Assembly (NCBI RefSeq): GCF_035607535.1
Contig: NZ_JAYDZX010000001.1
Coordinates: 558,001 to 622,000, forward strand
Length of the DNA: 64,000 nucleotides
DNA from: Salinimicrobium sp035607535
Lineage (GTDB): Bacteria > Bacteroidota > Bacteroidia > Flavobacteriales > Flavobacteriaceae
Direction of reading: 5' to 3'
Shown here: positions 17,746-26,193 of the stretch, piece by piece
Layout: the number at the start of each line of letters is the position of its first letter
Numbering within the stretch: the first letter of the stretch is position 1
Translations under genes and position numbers: made by a program
Notes under the pieces: generated by a model
Seen by the model: only the letters and a program-made list of their open reading frames with translations
What the model was told of the DNA's origin: nothing
Database searches by the model: none

Positions 17746-17795
17746 AAACTTATTTTCTCTGATCTTTCTTCCCCTACAAGACATCAGAGAGTGGA

Positions 17796-17820
17796 CCCTT
17801 GCTGCGGCAGGGGTTTTTAT
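17796..17820 (+). terminator. rho-independent terminator-like hairpin
   Basis: CCCTTGC-TGCG-GCAGGGG (one G.T pair) followed by TTTTTATTT. It lies after the 28-codon frame and before the lipoprotein GTG, which argues against any longer upstream start for the lipoprotein. Confidence 0.55.
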
Positions 17821-17854
17821 TTATATTACAGTACATTCCTCTAAAACAAACATT

Positions 17855-18424
17855 GTGATCAAACAAAAGATCCTCCTACTTCTGCTATTCATTATTATCA
17901 CCGCTTGTGGAAATACCACCTATACTCACCACTTTAAAAAAGGCAGGATGATCGACTTTTCTCAGGGAAAATGGCTGTTGAACCATCCTTTTACAAATCA
18001 CAATCCTCGCCATATCGATGATCTCGCAGCCAAACATTTTGAAAGGTTCCTGGGAGATTCCTTAAGCAGGATCACAAAAATGGAAAACGGAAATGTTATT
18101 GCTGCACATCTACCTTTTGATCCATCCCCGGAACAACTCAAAGCAGCAAGAGTCGCGACAGGACACGATTTTTTGATCAATGTACAGTCTCATTTGGGCA
18201 GGAATGAAATGGGTTCTTTTGCTCATGCTCCCGCGATGGGAAGTACTGTGAAAACAAATGGAGCCAGCAGCAAAATTAGGATCTACAACCTTCATACAGG
18301 AGAAATGATCTCAGAGACCTCAACCACAGGAGTCGCTGAGGTATTAAAATCTGAAGGGGATAAGAACTGGGATTATGTAAATAGCGCCCAAACAATTGCC
18401 GTCAAGAGTCTAAAGAGGTTATAA
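17855..18424 (+). CDS. uncharacterised lipoprotein
   Basis: Start taken as GTG 17855, which gives a lipoprotein signal (IKQKILLLLLFIIITAC, lipobox ITAC) and 189 residues; the frame is open upstream to 17729 but that part crosses a terminator-like hairpin and carries no sensible signal sequence. The mature part has no recognised family. Features seen: HHFKKGRMIDFSQGKWLLN near the start, a helix DDLAAKHFERFLGDSLSRI, then DFLINVQSHLG and KIRIYNLHTGEMISETSTTG, giving an alpha/beta layout with a conserved-looking C-terminal strand. Such a layout occurs in periplasmic CsgG-like or TPR-less lipoproteins, but no call is made. Confidence 0.65.
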   Translation: MIKQKILLLLLFIIITACGNTTYTHHFKKGRMIDFSQGKWLLNHPFTNHNPRHIDDLAAKHFERFLGDSLSRITKMENGNVIAAHLPFDPSPEQLKAARVATGHDFLINVQSHLGRNEMGSFAHAPAMGSTVKTNGASSKIRIYNLHTGEMISETSTTGVAEVLKSEGDKNWDYVNSAQTIAVKSLKRL

Positions 18425-18840
18425 AACAATACAGAAAGAACGGGATCACCAACTAATTTTTTCATTCATCACCCTGACTCTTCCTATTTCTCGGGAGTCT
18501 TAAATCTTTTGGAAATCAACTAAAGAACCTGAACAGTTTTCCCTCTCACTTCTAATTATTGCATAGCGTCTTCTTCTGGAAAAAGAATGAGGTGGACTAT
18601 GGCAAAGAATAGATTTTTCAACCGGAATATGGTGGAGGTAAGGATAGAAAGAAAAAAGTTAGAGAAGTGACAACACTGCCGGCACAAGAAAAGTTATAAC
18701 CCCTACTTTATAACGTAAATTTTACAAGCAGCTCATTTCAGATTTAAGCTGCCACTTTCTCTAATTTCCATCAAAATTAAATTAAATGGGAGCATCTACA
18801 ACTGCCATTTAGTTAACGTGCGGAATTTCCAAGTAAACGT
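18425..18840. other. gene-free spacer between converging genes
   Basis: No open frame of protein-like composition, RNA gene or shared repeat was found. It lies between the converging lipoprotein gene and the propeller kinase gene. No convincing T-run hairpin was found for either. Confidence 0.4.
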
Positions 18841-21825
18841 TTAAACCTGTAATCTTAGAACAAGGGTGGTGCCTTTACCCTTAACTGCACTTATACGTAC
18901 TGTCTTCTCCAGGTCGTACCCCAACAAGGTGAGGCGCTCTTTAACCAGTTTTATGCCTTTGGAGTTGTGTAGTTTATTAGAAGTGTCGGCTTGGAACCCA
19001 ACTCCGTTATCTTTGATTTTGCATTCCAGAATATCTCCCGGCAACAGCTTAAAAGATATTTCTAAGGTGGGATCTTCAATATTATTTGGGAATGCATGAA
19101 CAAAAACATTTTCTACAAAGGTCTGTAACAACATCGTAGGGATTTCAACTTCATAAACATCCAGCTCCTTATCAATGTCGAAAATAACCTTCACCGCATT
19201 ATTGAACCTGGTATTTTCTACCCGGGTATAGGACTGCAAATATTCGATTTCTTCAATAAGCAAAATGGTTGGCCGGGTACAATGGTCCAGGTTTAGCCTG
19301 ATCAACTTGGCGAAATCCCCAAGAAAAAGGTTAGCATTATCAATATCACTGTCTAAAATGTAGTTCTGAATGGAATTCATGGCATTGAAAATGAAGTGCG
19401 GATTCATTTGTGCGAGCAGGGCTTCCATCTTAGTCTCTTCAAAACGCTTTTGAATTATCCTTTTTTGTGCTTCGAAGCGTTTGTTTTGCCTTATCTGGAT
19501 CTTGTAAACACTAAATACCACAAGCAATATGGCACACAGGATCAACAGGAAGAACCACCAGGTTTTCCAAAAAGGCTGAAGTATTGACAACCTCAATAGT
19601 GGCTGTGTATAACTTAAGCCGGTGCTTTGATCCAGTACTCTTACAGTGATCTCATAATCATTGGGTGTCAAAAAAGGTAAAAAGATCTCAGGCTTATCGG
19701 TGGGAAGGCTCCAATTGTCCTTTTCATTTAGCTTGTATTGATACTTTAACTTATTTGGAAAAGGATGTGAGTTTGTGCCAAACCTCAAAAGCACGGTGTT
19801 TTGGTTATGAGCCAGTTCTAATTCCTCTTGTTCGGATCTTTGCTGTGAGAGAAGTTCATTGTTGTTGATAAAGATCTCTTTGATCTCTAAGTCCTCAACC
19901 AAATTGCATTCCTTGAACAAGCTTTTAAGATCCAGGCTGTAGTATCCATTATTACTACCAATGTTTAAATGGTCCCCATTGACCTCTGCACCATGTAATG
20001 GTTGTTTAAGCCCTTGTTCCTCATCCAGGAATATTTTCCTGTCATCTTTGAATAAGGTCAGACCTTTTTCTGTTCCCACTATGAGATTTCCCCGGTATTC
20101 CTTTAGAAATGAAATGGTGTTTCCCTGTATGTTGGCCCGTGGAATTTTTTGCAAAAGCTTAAACTCGGGGTCATCTTTAAGGATGAAAACATCTCCGAAT
20201 TCACTAGATACCGCCAGGTCTTCTCCCAGGGTGGTCATATGCCTTAATTTCTTTTCTTCCCAGGAATCGTCGACCACATAAGATTTGAACTTGTCATTCT
20301 CCCAGACATAGAGTCCGGAAAAAACCGACAGGAAATAGGTTTTGTCATTCTTCTGTAAAGAATTCACAACCATTGTTGGTGTCGAGGGATCTTCCGGATG
20401 GAAACTGGTATAGCTGAAAGAATCCAGATCATTATAGATCCTTACTCCCCCATACGGATTGGTTTCTATAAGCTTTCCGGTTGGGGTAAAATTGATTTCT
20501 TCTGAATGTACGGGCAGGTAACGCAGCAATTCGCCTGAATTATTAATTGCAAAAATTCCTATGTTGGTGTTCACCCAGAATACATTTCCGAAGACTTTTA
20601 TATCATAAAATCCTATGTTTTCTGCCTTTGTTGAATAATCCAGTTCGTAAAAATGATCCTCATGTCGGGGTAAGGGCAGTTTCGTTTTTCTAACATAGTT
20701 CTCCTGCCATTTCTTTAGTTGTTGCAGGGATATCTTTTTTTCGTTGCTCCCAGCCTTTAAACTGATGCCATCGCTAAGTAGCACGGCAGAACTATTTTCA
20801 GTTCTGGCAAATCCAAGGACGTTGATCCCGTCTATTTCATTGAATTTGATCTGAGGGTCAAGCACGACCTCAAACAGTCCGGCATCTTTGGTGCCAACGT
20901 ACAATCTTTCAAAGGTGGGGTTATAGGCAAGGCAAAGAACTTCCCTGCTCGGGATGTCGAATTGAGATGCCCTGGAGATCATCTTATTGTCTTTTATTTC
21001 AAAAATCCCCCCGTTAGTATCATAGATTCCCCAGGCCCCCGCAAAAATCCTGTTGTCACTCGTTTTGATATAATTCCAGATTATGGAAGTTCCGAGCCTT
21101 TTTTCTGAATCGGAATTACCTTTATCAACAAATTCAGCCAGGGAATTTTTGCTGAAGAATCCTTTATTACTACTGTAGATACTATCCTTCTCGACCAATA
21201 CAGAATAAATAGGAACTTTGTCATTTACCCTGACCAGTATTGGCCGGTCATTTTCAAAAGAGATCTTAAAGACTCCTGAAATATATGAGGCTACATAAAC
21301 CTGATTCTGGTAGATGAAAAAATCCTGAATTCTGAAAAGTTCATTCCCGGCAGAATATTTTAAGGAGTGGACTTTAAAAGAATTAATGTCGACCACAGAA
21401 ATACCGTCACTGGTTCCCACGAACATTTTGTTACCTCTTGAGAACAGGCTTGTAATTTCGTTATGAACTAAACCATCAATTCCGGAAATCACTTTGAAGT
21501 CGCGGCCGTTAAAAATGCTGATCCCGGCGCCGTAACTCCCAAACCACAAATTCTTGTTGCTGTCTTCTGCAATGGCCCAACAGCTGTTCAAGGCTAAGCC
21601 ATCCTCTTCAAAAAAGTATTTGAAGTCATCGTTCTCTTTTTTAACCACCCCATTTTCAGTTCCGATCCATAGAACATTATTGCTGTCAACCAGTAACGAT
21701 CTCACAGCATTATTCGGCAGTTCATTGGCTGCAGTGTAGTTCTTAACGGGATAATTTTGAGAAAACGCTGAATTAAACCATAAAAAGAAGAAGCAGCAAA
21801 ATTTAATGACTTTGTAAAATGGCAT
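18841..21825 (-). CDS. LytS-type sensor kinase with periplasmic beta-propeller and Y_Y_Y domain
   Basis: 994 residues. Signal peptide (VIKFCCFFFLWFNSAFSQ), then a long run of two-component propeller repeats (VLWIGTENGVVKK, NLWFGSYGAGISIF, RLYVGTKDAGLFEV and more) up to about residue 640, a Y_Y_Y domain (about 680-745, LKYQYKLNEKDNWSLP), one membrane span at about 752-776, a linker coiled coil, and a His_kinase domain with His810 in AQMNPHFIFNAMNSIQNY plus G-box DNGVGFQ. The catalytic unit is the LytS/YehU class that pairs with LytTR regulators. The adjacent regulator gene overlaps it by 23 bp, confirming the pair. The stimulus is probably an extracellular ligand read by the propeller. Confidence 0.95.
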   Translation of the reverse strand: MPFYKVIKFCCFFFLWFNSAFSQNYPVKNYTAANELPNNAVRSLLVDSNNVLWIGTENGVVKKENDDFKYFFEEDGLALNSCWAIAEDSNKNLWFGSYGAGISIFNGRDFKVISGIDGLVHNEITSLFSRGNKMFVGTSDGISVVDINSFKVHSLKYSAGNELFRIQDFFIYQNQVYVASYISGVFKISFENDRPILVRVNDKVPIYSVLVEKDSIYSSNKGFFSKNSLAEFVDKGNSDSEKRLGTSIIWNYIKTSDNRIFAGAWGIYDTNGGIFEIKDNKMISRASQFDIPSREVLCLAYNPTFERLYVGTKDAGLFEVVLDPQIKFNEIDGINVLGFARTENSSAVLLSDGISLKAGSNEKKISLQQLKKWQENYVRKTKLPLPRHEDHFYELDYSTKAENIGFYDIKVFGNVFWVNTNIGIFAINNSGELLRYLPVHSEEINFTPTGKLIETNPYGGVRIYNDLDSFSYTSFHPEDPSTPTMVVNSLQKNDKTYFLSVFSGLYVWENDKFKSYVVDDSWEEKKLRHMTTLGEDLAVSSEFGDVFILKDDPEFKLLQKIPRANIQGNTISFLKEYRGNLIVGTEKGLTLFKDDRKIFLDEEQGLKQPLHGAEVNGDHLNIGSNNGYYSLDLKSLFKECNLVEDLEIKEIFINNNELLSQQRSEQEELELAHNQNTVLLRFGTNSHPFPNKLKYQYKLNEKDNWSLPTDKPEIFLPFLTPNDYEITVRVLDQSTGLSYTQPLLRLSILQPFWKTWWFFLLILCAILLVVFSVYKIQIRQNKRFEAQKRIIQKRFEETKMEALLAQMNPHFIFNAMNSIQNYILDSDIDNANLFLGDFAKLIRLNLDHCTRPTILLIEEIEYLQSYTRVENTRFNNAVKVIFDIDKELDVYEVEIPTMLLQTFVENVFVHAFPNNIEDPTLEISFKLLPGDILECKIKDNGVGFQADTSNKLHNSKGIKLVKERLTLLGYDLEKTVRISAVKGKGTTLVLRLQV

Positions 21826-22555
21826 TTATGAATTCTTCTTCTTTTCGAAAAGAAACAGGAAGTCTCTCCCCATTGGTTAACTCTACTTCCTTGTTGGCCT
21901 TATGGTATCTTGTAACGTAGTTCAAGTTGATGACGTAGCTCTTATGTATTCTTTGGAAAGAATTTCCAGGGAGAATTTCTTCCACATATTTCAGGGTTTT
22001 GGAAGCTGTTTTAGTGATGCCGTCAATCTTCTTAATGCAACAATAATTACTTTCAGCCCTGCAATATAAGATTTGATTTGCATGGATAAGCTCAAATCCT
22101 TCTACTGTGGGAAAGGCTATCTTACTTACGTTCTGATCGTTTACATTGAGATTTTCAAGTAAAAGGGATAGTTTCTTTTGAGCTGAATTTCCGTCAGTTT
22201 TGGCCTCAAATCTCTTAATGGCATCAGCAAGTTCCAGACTGTTTATCGGCTTCAGCAGGTAATCCAGTGCACTGCGCTTAATGGCCTTAATTGCGAATTG
22301 ATTATAAGCAGTGGTAAAGATCACTTCAAAGTTGACAACATCAAAATGCCTGAATAGTTCAAAGCCGTTCTTCTCGGGCATCTGAATGTCCAGAAAAACA
22401 AGCTCCGGTTCATATCTTTTAATTGCAAGTACCCCCGAGTCGACTGAACTGCATTTGTCCACAATCCAAAATTTATTAGGAAAGTACCTGTTCAGCGTTT
22501 TCTCAAGTAAACTTTGCGCGTTTACCTCGTCGTCAATGATCAGTGCTTTTATCAT
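21803..22555 (-). CDS. LytTR-family response regulator
   Basis: 250 residues. Receiver domain at 1-120 with acidic residues D8-D9-E10, phosphoacceptor Asp56 in LVFLDIQMPEKNGFEL, and Lys in YLLKPINSLEL. A LytTR DNA-binding domain follows at about 145-245 (YCRAESNYCCIKK, FQRIHKSYVINLNYVTRYHK, RLPVSFRKEEEF). It is the upstream partner of the propeller kinase, with a 23-bp overlap. It should bind paired direct repeats upstream of its targets, none of which I can identify here. Confidence 0.95.
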   Translation of the reverse strand: MIKALIIDDEVNAQSLLEKTLNRYFPNKFWIVDKCSSVDSGVLAIKRYEPELVFLDIQMPEKNGFELFRHFDVVNFEVIFTTAYNQFAIKAIKRSALDYLLKPINSLELADAIKRFEAKTDGNSAQKKLSLLLENLNVNDQNVSKIAFPTVEGFELIHANQILYCRAESNYCCIKKIDGITKTASKTLKYVEEILPGNSFQRIHKSYVINLNYVTRYHKANKEVELTNGERLPVSFRKEEEFINAILQSH

Positions 22556-22838
22556 AGTATAAAACTACAATTAAAAAGAAAAATCGCGATCCTCTTTGCA
22601 AAGAAAAACCCGCAGCTTTCAATGCGGGGGAATGGCTTTGATCAAAATCTCATTTTATTGAGAGAGCTTAGCCTTACAAAAAATCGGATGAATGACACAT
22701 CCTGAAGAAATTTCCTACTGCACCTGTTAAATAGAGGTTAAACAACTACAGCAGGTATTTATCTGTAGGAAGAAATGGCTTAACTTGACAAAAAGGAAAT
22801 TCGCCTGCAAAGGCACCACAGGTGAGAAGAGTCTCCCC

Positions 22839-23297
22839 CTACATAACTCTTCTCACTTTTTTCTTCTCCAGATCTTCATTTTGTTCCTGAAGAAAGAACC
22901 GGATAACATCTGTTGTGGTAACGATACCTGTAAGGCAGTCATTATCAACCACAGGCAAGGCATGGAATTCGTGCTTAAGGAATAGCTCTGCTGCTTCGGC
23001 AACCGTATGTTGTGAAGTGATACAGACCACCTTTTTGGTCATGACCTGTTCTACCGAGAACATATTATAAACAGTTGTTTCCACGTCCTCTCCGTCTGCA
23101 TCAACGGCATCGGCAAAGGAGATCCGAAGGAGATCGTTGAGACTCACCATTCCTACAATTCGCTCATTATCGACAACAGGCAAATGCCTTATGTGATTTT
23201 TTTTCATAATGGACTCAGCAGTCGAAAGATCATTGGAAAGGGATAGTCTCAAAATATTCTTTGTCATGATCTGGGATACAGGAACATCATTTTTCAT
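22839..23297 (-). CDS. CBS-domain pair protein
   Basis: About 152 residues from the ATG at 23297 (MKNDVPVSQIMTKN); a GTG at 23321 would add eight residues. Two CBS domains fill the protein: the first around VSQIMTKNILRL ... HIRHLPVVDNERIVGMVSLNDLL, the second around VEQVMTKKVVCI ... EFHALPVVDNDCLTGIVTTTDVI. The tail QNEDLEKKKVRRVM is basic. CBS pairs bind adenosine nucleotides and act as energy sensors, often on transporters or enzymes; the partner is not visible here. Transcribed alone, with a gene-free gap of 283 bp to the regulator gene. Confidence 0.9.
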   Translation of the reverse strand: MKNDVPVSQIMTKNILRLSLSNDLSTAESIMKKNHIRHLPVVDNERIVGMVSLNDLLRISFADAVDADGEDVETTVYNMFSVEQVMTKKVVCITSQHTVAEAAELFLKHEFHALPVVDNDCLTGIVTTTDVIRFFLQEQNEDLEKKKVRRVM

Positions 23298-23464
23298 AAG
23301 ACCAGGTATTATATCATTCACTTAAAAATACGATAAATTGCTCTCAAATGCTATCGCCTCAGCATAATTCTTTAGAAAAATTCCCGCCTCAACTCCCCGG
23401 GCCAAATTAAATTCTAAGGAAATCTCTTATCTTGCCACTCTTATTAAAAAACCTAAAACTTAAT

Positions 23465-24493
23465 ATGAAAAAAGTATTGTTATTTTCTCTTGCTGTAAGT
23501 TTGCTGGCTTGTAAGGCACAGCAGCCGCGGGATATCTCTGAGGCTAATCCAATGGAGTACGCCAAAACCATCACTGCTCAAGAACTAAAGGACCACCTCT
23601 ACACCTTTGCAAGTGATGAATTTGAAGGAAGGGAAACCGGCGAACCGGGGCAAAAAATGGCGGCCGAATATCTCAAAAAAGAATATAAAAGCCTGGACAT
23701 TGCTTCTCCCTTGGGAGGAGATGATTACTTCCAGGAAGTCCCCGGCAGTTTTTTCACCCGAGGAAAAGTGAATGATACCGAAAATGTTCTTGCCTTCATT
23801 CAGGGCAGTAGCATGCCACAGGAAGTTCTGGTGATCTCATCTCATTATGATCATGTGGGGATAGATGATGAAGGAAACATCTACAATGGTGCCGACGACG
23901 ATGGATCGGGTACAGTGGCGATCCTTGAAATAGCCGAAGCTTTCAAAAAGGCACAGGAAGATGGCTATACTCCAAAACGTTCGATCCTGTTCCTGAATGT
24001 AACCGGGGAAGAAAAAGGTCTTGTTGGTTCCCGCTTTTACACCGAAAATCCTGTTTTCCCTCTAGCAAATACTGTAGCTAATCTCAATATCGACATGATT
24101 GGCCGCATAGGAAATGATATGGAAAGTGCAGGAGATTACGTTTACCTTATTGGCAGCGATAAATTAAGCACCGAACTTCATGAACTAAGTGAAAATGTAA
24201 ATGAAAAGTACCTGAACCTCAATTTGGATTACACCTATAATGATGAGAATGATCCTAACAGGTTTTACTATCGAAGTGACCACTACAATTTCGCAAAACA
24301 TGATATCCCGATCATTTTCTACTTCAACGGAGTTCATGAAGATTATCACCGTCCCACCGACACTCCAGATAAGATCGAATACGACCTACTGGCTAAACGG
24401 GCACAACTGGTGTTCCTTACGGCCTGGGAAGTTGCAAATCGTGACGCCCGACCTTTTGTAGATAAACCCACTCTTTCTGCAAAAACTGAATAG
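23465..24493 (+). CDS. M28-family metallopeptidase lipoprotein
   Basis: 342 residues from ATG 23465, which opens a lipoprotein signal (MKKVLLFSLAVSLLAC, lipobox SLLAC); the upstream in-frame TTG is rejected. The M28 zinc ligands and catalytic residues are in order: H127-x-D129 in SSHYDHVG, NGADDDGSG, the Glu pair in TGEEKGLVGS, NIDMIGR, and the last His in YNGVHEDYHRPTDT-like segment FNGVHEDYHRPTD. An aminopeptidase acting on exported peptides is the usual role of this Bacteroidetes family. It ends 21 bp before a strong palindromic hairpin. Confidence 0.93.
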   Translation: MKKVLLFSLAVSLLACKAQQPRDISEANPMEYAKTITAQELKDHLYTFASDEFEGRETGEPGQKMAAEYLKKEYKSLDIASPLGGDDYFQEVPGSFFTRGKVNDTENVLAFIQGSSMPQEVLVISSHYDHVGIDDEGNIYNGADDDGSGTVAILEIAEAFKKAQEDGYTPKRSILFLNVTGEEKGLVGSRFYTENPVFPLANTVANLNIDMIGRIGNDMESAGDYVYLIGSDKLSTELHELSENVNEKYLNLNLDYTYNDENDPNRFYYRSDHYNFAKHDIPIIFYFNGVHEDYHRPTDTPDKIEYDLLAKRAQLVFLTAWEVANRDARPFVDKPTLSAKTE

Positions 24494-24514
24494 GTAAAAA
24501 CAGCATTTTTTAAA

Positions 24515-24555
24515 AGACCTCACTGGTTTCAGAAACCTGTGAGGTCTTTTTTATT
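24515..24555 (+). terminator. 33-nt inverted repeat with T-run, terminator of the M28 gene
   Basis: AGACCTCACTGGTTT and AAACCTGTGAGGTCT pair around CAG with one mismatch, followed by TTTTTTATT. It is the same palindrome family as 3908-3940, here placed as a rho-independent terminator after the M28 peptidase gene. Confidence 0.8.
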
Positions 24556-24563
24556 AAATACCT

Positions 24564-24620
24564 GAAACAAAAAAAGCTCCTTGTTTTCACAAGAAGCTTT
24601 CCGGGTGGAAGACCGGGTTC
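24564..24620. repeat. duplicated copy of the tRNA-His 3' end and its terminator
   Basis: This 57-nt segment repeats 24679-24736 almost exactly (two differences: one C/T, one A-run length). It contains the tRNA-His terminator hairpin and the last 20 nt of the tRNA gene (GGTGGAAGACCGGGTTC on the plus strand), then stops and is followed by CCTTCGACTGCGCTCAGGAC, a sequence of a type often dispersed in Bacteroidetes genomes. It cannot make a tRNA. Confidence 0.85.
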
Positions 24621-24683
24621 CCTTCGACTGCGCTCAGGACAGGCTTCTCACCCTCTTCATTCTTAAAAAGAATTTTCAGAAAC

Positions 24684-24718
24684 AAAAAAAAGCTCCCTGT
24701 TTTCACAAGAAGCTTTCC
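24684..24718 (-). terminator. rho-independent terminator of tRNA-His
   Basis: Read on the minus strand: AAAGCTTCTTGT, loop GAAA, ACAGGGAGCTTT, then a run of Ts. The 12-bp stem has two G.T pairs. It starts 2-4 bases after the tRNA 3' end. Confidence 0.88.
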
Positions 24719-24719
24719 G

Positions 24720-24793
24720 GGTGGAAGACCGGGTTCGAACCGGCGACCTCTGGAACCACAATCCAGCGCTCTAACCAGCTGAGCTACAACCAC
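24720..24793 (-). tRNA. tRNA-His (anticodon GTG)
   Basis: Minus-strand cloverleaf: D-stem AGCTC..GAGC, anticodon stem CTGGA/TCCAG with loop TTGTGGT (anticodon GTG), T-arm GCCGG-TTCGAAC-CCGGT, discriminator C73 and the extra 5' G (-1) at 24794 that marks tRNA-His. CCA is not encoded. The acceptor stem pairs GTGG with CCAC and G7 with C66, but positions 5 and 6 are T opposite T (two U.U mismatches), which is odd. A terminator follows at once. Confidence 0.93.
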
Positions 24794-24856
24794 CATTTTA
24801 ATCGGACGCAAATGTAGTATAAATCCTTTCTTTTACAAAAGAAAAAAATCGAATTT

Positions 24857-25573
24857 TTACAGAAGATCGAACAGCGAATCTACCGCCACGTGACGGTTCA
24901 CGTTAAATCCTTCGGCGTATTCCACGTTGATTAGACGACCTAAATCCCTGGCTCTGTAGGTGATGCTGTCAAAGAAATTACTGCTGGAAATGGGAGTTTC
25001 GGGTTCTTTACTGTTCTCATCCCAGAATTGAGATTGATATGCTTTTACAGATTCCATTTTTTTATCCATGAATCCGGTGACATCCACCACCACATCTGGT
25101 TCAAGATTTTTCCATTGTATGTAGTGAAAAACGTTCTTAGGGCGCCAGGCCTTTTGAGAATTTCCGTTGTAGATGGTCTCAATTTTCCTTAGTCCGCTTA
25201 GGAAGCAGGCATCGGCCACCAGTTTGGCACCTTTGCCGTGGTCAATATGCCTGTCATCGATTGCGTTACAAAGCACGAGTTCCGGTCTGTATTTTCTAAT
25301 GATTTTAATGATCTCCAGTTGATGAGCCACGTTGTTTACAAAGAATCCGTCGCTGAATTCCAGGTTCTCCCGCATTGAAAGCCCCAGGATCTTTGCAGCA
25401 TCTTCCGCCTCTTTGTCTCTAATTTCGGCTGTACCACGGGTTCCCAGTTCACCTCTTGTAAGATCCAGAACCCCGACTTTTTTACCGCGGGAGATCTCTT
25501 TTGCAAGAGTTGCAGAGCAACTGAGTTCAACATCATCGGGATGGGCACCAATGGCCAATATGTCTAATTTCAT
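24857..25573 (-). CDS. bshB1: bacillithiol biosynthesis deacetylase BshB1
   Basis: 238 residues, a LmbE/PIG-L-type zinc deacetylase. The metal site AHPDDVE (H11, D13, D14) and the second motif DDRHIDHGKG are both present, along with TRGELGTRGT and the KAYQSQF segment that are typical of BshB1. The length matches the family (about 235-240). It removes acetyl from N-acetylglucosaminyl-malate in bacillithiol synthesis; bshA and bshC are not in this window. Alone on the minus strand, downstream of a repeat-rich spacer. A different GlcNAc-type deacetylase is possible but less likely. Confidence 0.9.
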   Translation of the reverse strand: MKLDILAIGAHPDDVELSCSATLAKEISRGKKVGVLDLTRGELGTRGTAEIRDKEAEDAAKILGLSMRENLEFSDGFFVNNVAHQLEIIKIIRKYRPELVLCNAIDDRHIDHGKGAKLVADACFLSGLRKIETIYNGNSQKAWRPKNVFHYIQWKNLEPDVVVDVTGFMDKKMESVKAYQSQFWDENSKEPETPISSSNFFDSITYRARDLGRLINVEYAEGFNVNRHVAVDSLFDLL

Positions 25574-26193
25574 TTTTTATTAATTTCTCTTCTGTGGTTT
25601 AGAAAACCCACAAATACCTGATTATTTTTTTAATTTTCTGTAGTCTTGGCTCTTGTCTCTTGATTCTTGTCTCTATTTTGAGCCACGGATTCACTGATAA
25701 TTTCCTATTACATTCTTCTTTAAACTTATGCCGCTCCTCCGGAGCTCATTATGCGACTCATTTATTATGCTACCGACATGTCGCTCCTCCGGAGCTTCTC
25801 ACCTTTGTGCTATATGTTGCTACCTATCTATCGCTCCTCCGGAGCTTGATTCTAAATATTTTGTACAATGATCATAACAACCTGGTCACTATATTGATCC
25901 GCGGAAATAAATTATTCCCATAAACCTGAACACTGATCACCGACCACTGAACACTTGTCTTGGCTCTTGTCCCTACCGACATGTCGCTCCTCCGGAGCTT
26001 TTCACCTTTATGCTATATGTTGCTACCCACCTGTCGCTCCTCCGGAGCTTGTTTTCAAAGGGACTAAACAGTAGGGAGTTTCGACCTAAATTACAATCCT
26101 TATAAATTTATCCCTGAACACTGATCACCGACCACTGCCCACTAGCCTCAAGTCTTCTACCAACTATGAACTATCAACTATAAACTACAAACC
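25574..26193. repeat. gene-free region with 50-bp-periodic palindromes and degenerate repeats
   Basis: Five copies of CGCTCCTCCGGAGCT lie at 25732, 25782, 25832, 25985 and 26035. Spacing is exactly 50 bp within each cluster, and the intervals share ACCTTTGTGCTATATGTTGC-like sequence. The core GCTCCTCCGGAGC is self-complementary apart from the central base. The region also has simple degenerate repeats (CTCTTGTCTCTTGATTCTTG around 25650-25670; ACTGATCACCGACCACTG at about 25931 and 26119; AACTATGAACTATCAACTA around 26161). No protein-coding frame is credible. Confidence 0.85.

Noticed and set aside
17729..17854. Upstream extension of the lipoprotein gene from TTG 17729
   Set aside because: It crosses a terminator-like hairpin and would place the lipobox at residue 59. 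GTG 17855 fits better.
25574..26193. A decayed gene or insertion sequence in the repeat-rich spacer
   Set aside because: No remnant of a transposase or of other protein motifs, and no terminal inverted repeats; the content is short periodic palindromes and simple repeats.
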